A DNA stretch of 7,883 bases from the NCBI GenBank assembly GCA_019752835.1, contig JAIELR010000117.1, positions 1 through 7,883 of the forward strand. Reading direction: 5' to 3'. Under the pieces are notes generated by a model. It had not been told where the DNA came from and searched no databases. It saw only the letters and a program-made list of their open reading frames with translations. Positions 5,713 to 7,883 of this stretch are shown one piece after another (the stretch's first letter is position 1; the number at the start of each line of letters is the position of its first letter). Both the position numbers and the translations under genes were made by a program. Source of the stretch: Gammaproteobacteria bacterium (GTDB taxonomy: Bacteria; Pseudomonadota; Gammaproteobacteria; UBA1113).

Positions 5713-7692
5713 GTGACGAAAAAACCACTACACTTCTTAACACGTTTCATCGTTTTGAGCCTTGCTGGGCTTATGTTATTACCCGCCGTTATTTTTGCCG
5801 ACAATAACGATAATAATATGCCCCCTCAATACAATAATAATAATGCCTCTGGTCGCCTGTGGAATTTGCAAAATGCCGATATTCAACAGGTTGCGGCTGA
5901 AGTCTCCCGTGAAACAGGCAAGAATTTTTTAATAGACCCTCGTGTTTCAGGCAAAATCAGCATCATCTCCACGACCCCCATCTCGGGCGATGAAGTGTAC
6001 CAAATGTTTTTATCCATGCTGCAGGTGCTGGGTTATACTATCGTGCCTTCCGGTCAAGTCTATAAAATCATCCCTGCCTCCGGCAGTGCCAGTCAAAATA
6101 TCCCTATTGCGACTCGTAACAATCCAGGACAAGGCGCCGAAATGGTGGTTCGCGTCATCCCTATCCGAAATGTTTCTGCCAGTAAATTAGTCCCTATTTT
6201 GCGCCCACTTATCCCTGATACCGGCGGAATCTCAGCCTATTTCCCAGCAAACACCTTGATTATTACCAGTTCCGCCGACAATATTTCTCATTTAATCAGC
6301 GTTATTCAAAGTTTGGACCAAGCTGATACCACACACATTGAAGTAATTCCGCTGCAAAATGCCACTGCCAGCGACGTCGTTTCTATTTTAACCTCGATGG
6401 AGCCTGACTCGTCGGATGAATCTCATGTGACCCTCGCAGCCGATGAACACACCAATAGCATCTTAATTAGTGGTGACGCACAAGGGCGCACGAAAATGCG
6501 GCAATTAATTGCTCGTTTGGATATGCCGCCGCCCCCTGGATTTGAAGGAAATACACGCGTATTTTATTTACATTATTTAAAAGCCGCTAAAATTGCACCG
6601 GTGTTATCCAAGGTTGCTCAAAGTGATTCCGCCAACGCAGGAAGTGCCAAAGATGGCACAACCAGTCATATTAATATTCAGGCCGAACCCACAACCAACT
6701 CGCTGATTGTGACAGCTCCCCCCGCCATTATGCGTAACCTGCAAACGGTCATTAGCCAGTTAGATATTCGACCTGCACAAGTTTTAGTGGAAGCTGCGAT
6801 TGTTGAAATTGATGAGGGCACTTTAAAACAATTAGGCGTTCAATGGGGAACGATTAATACCGAGTCCAGCTCCACATCCAGTTCTACTTCAAGCAGTAGT
6901 AATTCCGGTGAAGTTGACACGACAGGAGGCGCTAATATCAGCCGAGGAACCTTACCCACGGGTTATAACGAAGGTGTTGGCGTCATTAAGAGCGGAAATT
7001 TCCGTGAAATTATTACCATGCTGCAGCAAAGTCAAAGTACTGACATTTTATCCACGCCCTCCCTTGTTGTGTTGGATAATCAAACGGCTAAAATTGACGT
7101 AGGCAAAACGCTCTCAATTCAAACCGGATCTTACTCAAGCACTGATAGCACCAGCACCGTTGAGCCCTTTGATACTTTTGATCGTCAACAAATTGGTTTG
7201 CACCTCTATGTGACGCCCCAAATCAATCGCGGCGATGCGGTCCAGTTAAAAATTGATCAGGGAAATGAGACACTTCAAGATCCGCTCAATCCCACCACAA
7301 CGCCAGTCACCAACAACTCAGGCATAAAAACGACGGTGTTAGTCAATACCGGCGATGTTTTGGTTCTAGGTGGTTTAATCAGTGACAATCAACAAGCAGG
7401 CGAGACAAAAATACCGCTAGTCGGCGATATTCCAGGTATAGGCAAGCTATTTCAATATCACACCAATACCAATGTGAAAAAGAATTTAATGGTCTTTTTA
7501 AAGCCTATCATCCTTTATGATCAACAGAACAGCGTCGACGTTACCAATGGTAAGTATGATTTTATGCGCAATCAACAAATACGTTGGAACAATGGAGACC
7601 CCATACAACCAACCAATACCTTGCCACAATCATCGACTGTGGTCACGTTACCGAAACCGTTTGCAGGCCCGGGGATGGCGGGGGTTAAGTAG
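5713..7692 (+). CDS. gspD: Type II secretion system outer-membrane secretin GspD
   Basis: GspD forms the multimeric outer-membrane gate through which the type II system exports folded periplasmic proteins. The 659-residue product has a Sec signal peptide (K3, K4, R11, hydrophobic 12-28, likely cleavage after A29), an Asn-rich linker (30-45), an N0 domain (about 48-122, with GKNFLIDPRVSGKISIIS), N1, N2 and N3 ring domains (about 143-205, 206-270, 279-352), and the secretin barrel (about 355-600) with the hallmark IPLVGDIPGIGKLF (567-580). A C-terminal S-like region follows. An unusual Ser/Thr tract (385-398) interrupts the start of the barrel. The GTG start is chosen because it gives an intact signal peptide and the frame is closed just upstream. 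The TAG stop lies in repeat A3. There are no AMIN domains, which argues against PilQ. No other gsp gene is visible beside it. Confidence 0.94.
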   Translation: MTKKPLHFLTRFIVLSLAGLMLLPAVIFADNNDNNMPPQYNNNNASGRLWNLQNADIQQVAAEVSRETGKNFLIDPRVSGKISIISTTPISGDEVYQMFLSMLQVLGYTIVPSGQVYKIIPASGSASQNIPIATRNNPGQGAEMVVRVIPIRNVSASKLVPILRPLIPDTGGISAYFPANTLIITSSADNISHLISVIQSLDQADTTHIEVIPLQNATASDVVSILTSMEPDSSDESHVTLAADEHTNSILISGDAQGRTKMRQLIARLDMPPPPGFEGNTRVFYLHYLKAAKIAPVLSKVAQSDSANAGSAKDGTTSHINIQAEPTTNSLIVTAPPAIMRNLQTVISQLDIRPAQVLVEAAIVEIDEGTLKQLGVQWGTINTESSSTSSSTSSSSNSGEVDTTGGANISRGTLPTGYNEGVGVIKSGNFREIITMLQQSQSTDILSTPSLVVLDNQTAKIDVGKTLSIQTGSYSSTDSTSTVEPFDTFDRQQIGLHLYVTPQINRGDAVQLKIDQGNETLQDPLNPTTTPVTNNSGIKTTVLVNTGDVLVLGGLISDNQQAGETKIPLVGDIPGIGKLFQYHTNTNVKKNLMVFLKPIILYDQQNSVDVTNGKYDFMRNQQIRWNNGDPIQPTNTLPQSSTVVTLPKPFAGPGMAGVK

Positions 7693-7788
7693 CCCGGATG
7701 CAGCGCTCGTAAGGTGAAAAAACAACGGAGTCCATATATGACGCCGTTGTTTTTTCACCTTACAAGCGCTGCGCTGCATCCAGGCTAC
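7689..7788. repeat. Family A palindromic element, copy A3, with replaced centre
   Basis: The left end GTAGCCCGGATGCAGCGC (7689-7706) and the right end, its near complement (to CTAC at 7785-7788), match family A. The left arm lacks 5 nt (AGCGC) and has one C/T change relative to the right. The usual ATCCGGG part is absent; in its place is an unrelated 18-bp perfect stem (7711-7728 with 7744-7761). The outer GTAG contains the gspD stop codon. The right flank continues GAGACATTC, as in the flank of A1. Confidence 0.8.
7711..7761. terminator. Bidirectional terminator-like hairpin after gspD
   Basis: AAGGTGAAAAAACAACGG (7711-7728) pairs perfectly with 7744-7761 around a 15-nt loop. The inner part is ACAACGG/CCGTTGT with an A-run before and a T-run after it, so on either strand a short GC-containing stem is followed by six U residues. 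It is placed 19 nt after the gspD stop codon and could also end the apparent convergent gene on the minus strand. Termination itself is inferred. Confidence 0.65.
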
Positions 7789-7800
7789 GAGACATTCGCT

Positions 7801-7883
7801 CTAATCATGTCCTGGGCAACAAGCACCCTCTACATGCACATGATCTTTGCCTAAATATTTACAGAACGTCCAACTGTATCCAT
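7801..7883 (-). CDS. Possible C-terminal end of an unidentified convergent gene
   Basis: One minus-strand frame enters the window at 7881 and runs open for 26 residues to a TAG at 7803-7801. The peptide starts GYSWTFCKYLGKDHVHVEG and ends ACCPGHD. It is rich in Cys and His (3 Cys, 3 His) and reads like a real, possibly metal-binding, C-terminus. The other two minus frames have stops within the first few codons. The gene would be convergent with gspD, with the hairpin at 7711-7761 between them. I do not recognise the family; the segment is short enough to be open by chance. Confidence 0.4.
   Translation of the reverse strand, partial: GYSWTFCKYLGKDHVHVEGACCPGHD

Noticed and set aside
5713..7692. 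Assignment as PilQ or a type III secretin
   Set aside because: It has the N0-N1-N2-N3-secretin order, no AMIN domains, and no pilus or type III genes next to it.
1..7883. CRISPR array, tRNA or rRNA gene, prophage, or a new defence system
   Set aside because: The repeats are inverted and scattered, not evenly spaced direct repeats; I saw no cloverleaf with CCA-type end, no rRNA sequence, and no phage or defence genes.

Overview
This 7,883-base window looks like a chromosomal segment of a gammaproteobacterium. The proteins align from memory along their whole length with Escherichia coli S2, EF-Ts, UMP kinase, RRF, Map and AnsA, and the rpsB-tsf-pyrH-frr block with a divergent map gene is the usual gammaproteobacterial layout. 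Base composition is moderately AT-rich. A type II secretion secretin and many palindromic repeats would suit a Legionellales-like or related lineage, but I cannot fix the genus from sequence alone.

Layout: on the minus strand, read from about 3700 down to 178, lies the translation operon rpsB (S2), tsf (EF-Ts), pyrH (UMP kinase) and frr (ribosome recycling factor). On the plus strand are map (methionine aminopeptidase), ansA (type I asparaginase, 3 nt after map) and, after a 197-nt gap, an apparently solitary gspD (type II secretion outer-membrane secretin). A minus-strand reading frame at the right edge may be the C-terminal end of a convergent gene. rpsB and map are divergent; their predicted promoters overlap and share a self-complementary -10 core (TTATAA).

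The part that core genes do not explain is the repeat content. Nearly every gap longer than about 100 nt holds a long inverted repeat, from three families. Families A (62-149, 5544-5630, 7689-7788) and B (1510-1567, 2555-2612) both run from GTAG on the left to CTAC on the right and consist of two palindromic halves in inverted orientation, which is the architecture of REP/BIME elements mobilised by RAYT (Y1 tyrosine) transposases. The two B copies have an identical 58-bp layout and differ by three base-pair-preserving changes within one local hairpin. The third A copy encloses a terminator-like hairpin and supplies the stop codon of gspD. Family C (3449-3574) is a 126-bp imperfect inverted repeat inside the predicted rpsB 5' leader.

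I found no sign of a new defence, toxin or biosynthetic system. The genes are ordinary housekeeping and secretion genes, and the points worth a second look are the repeats and the rpsB/map regulatory region.
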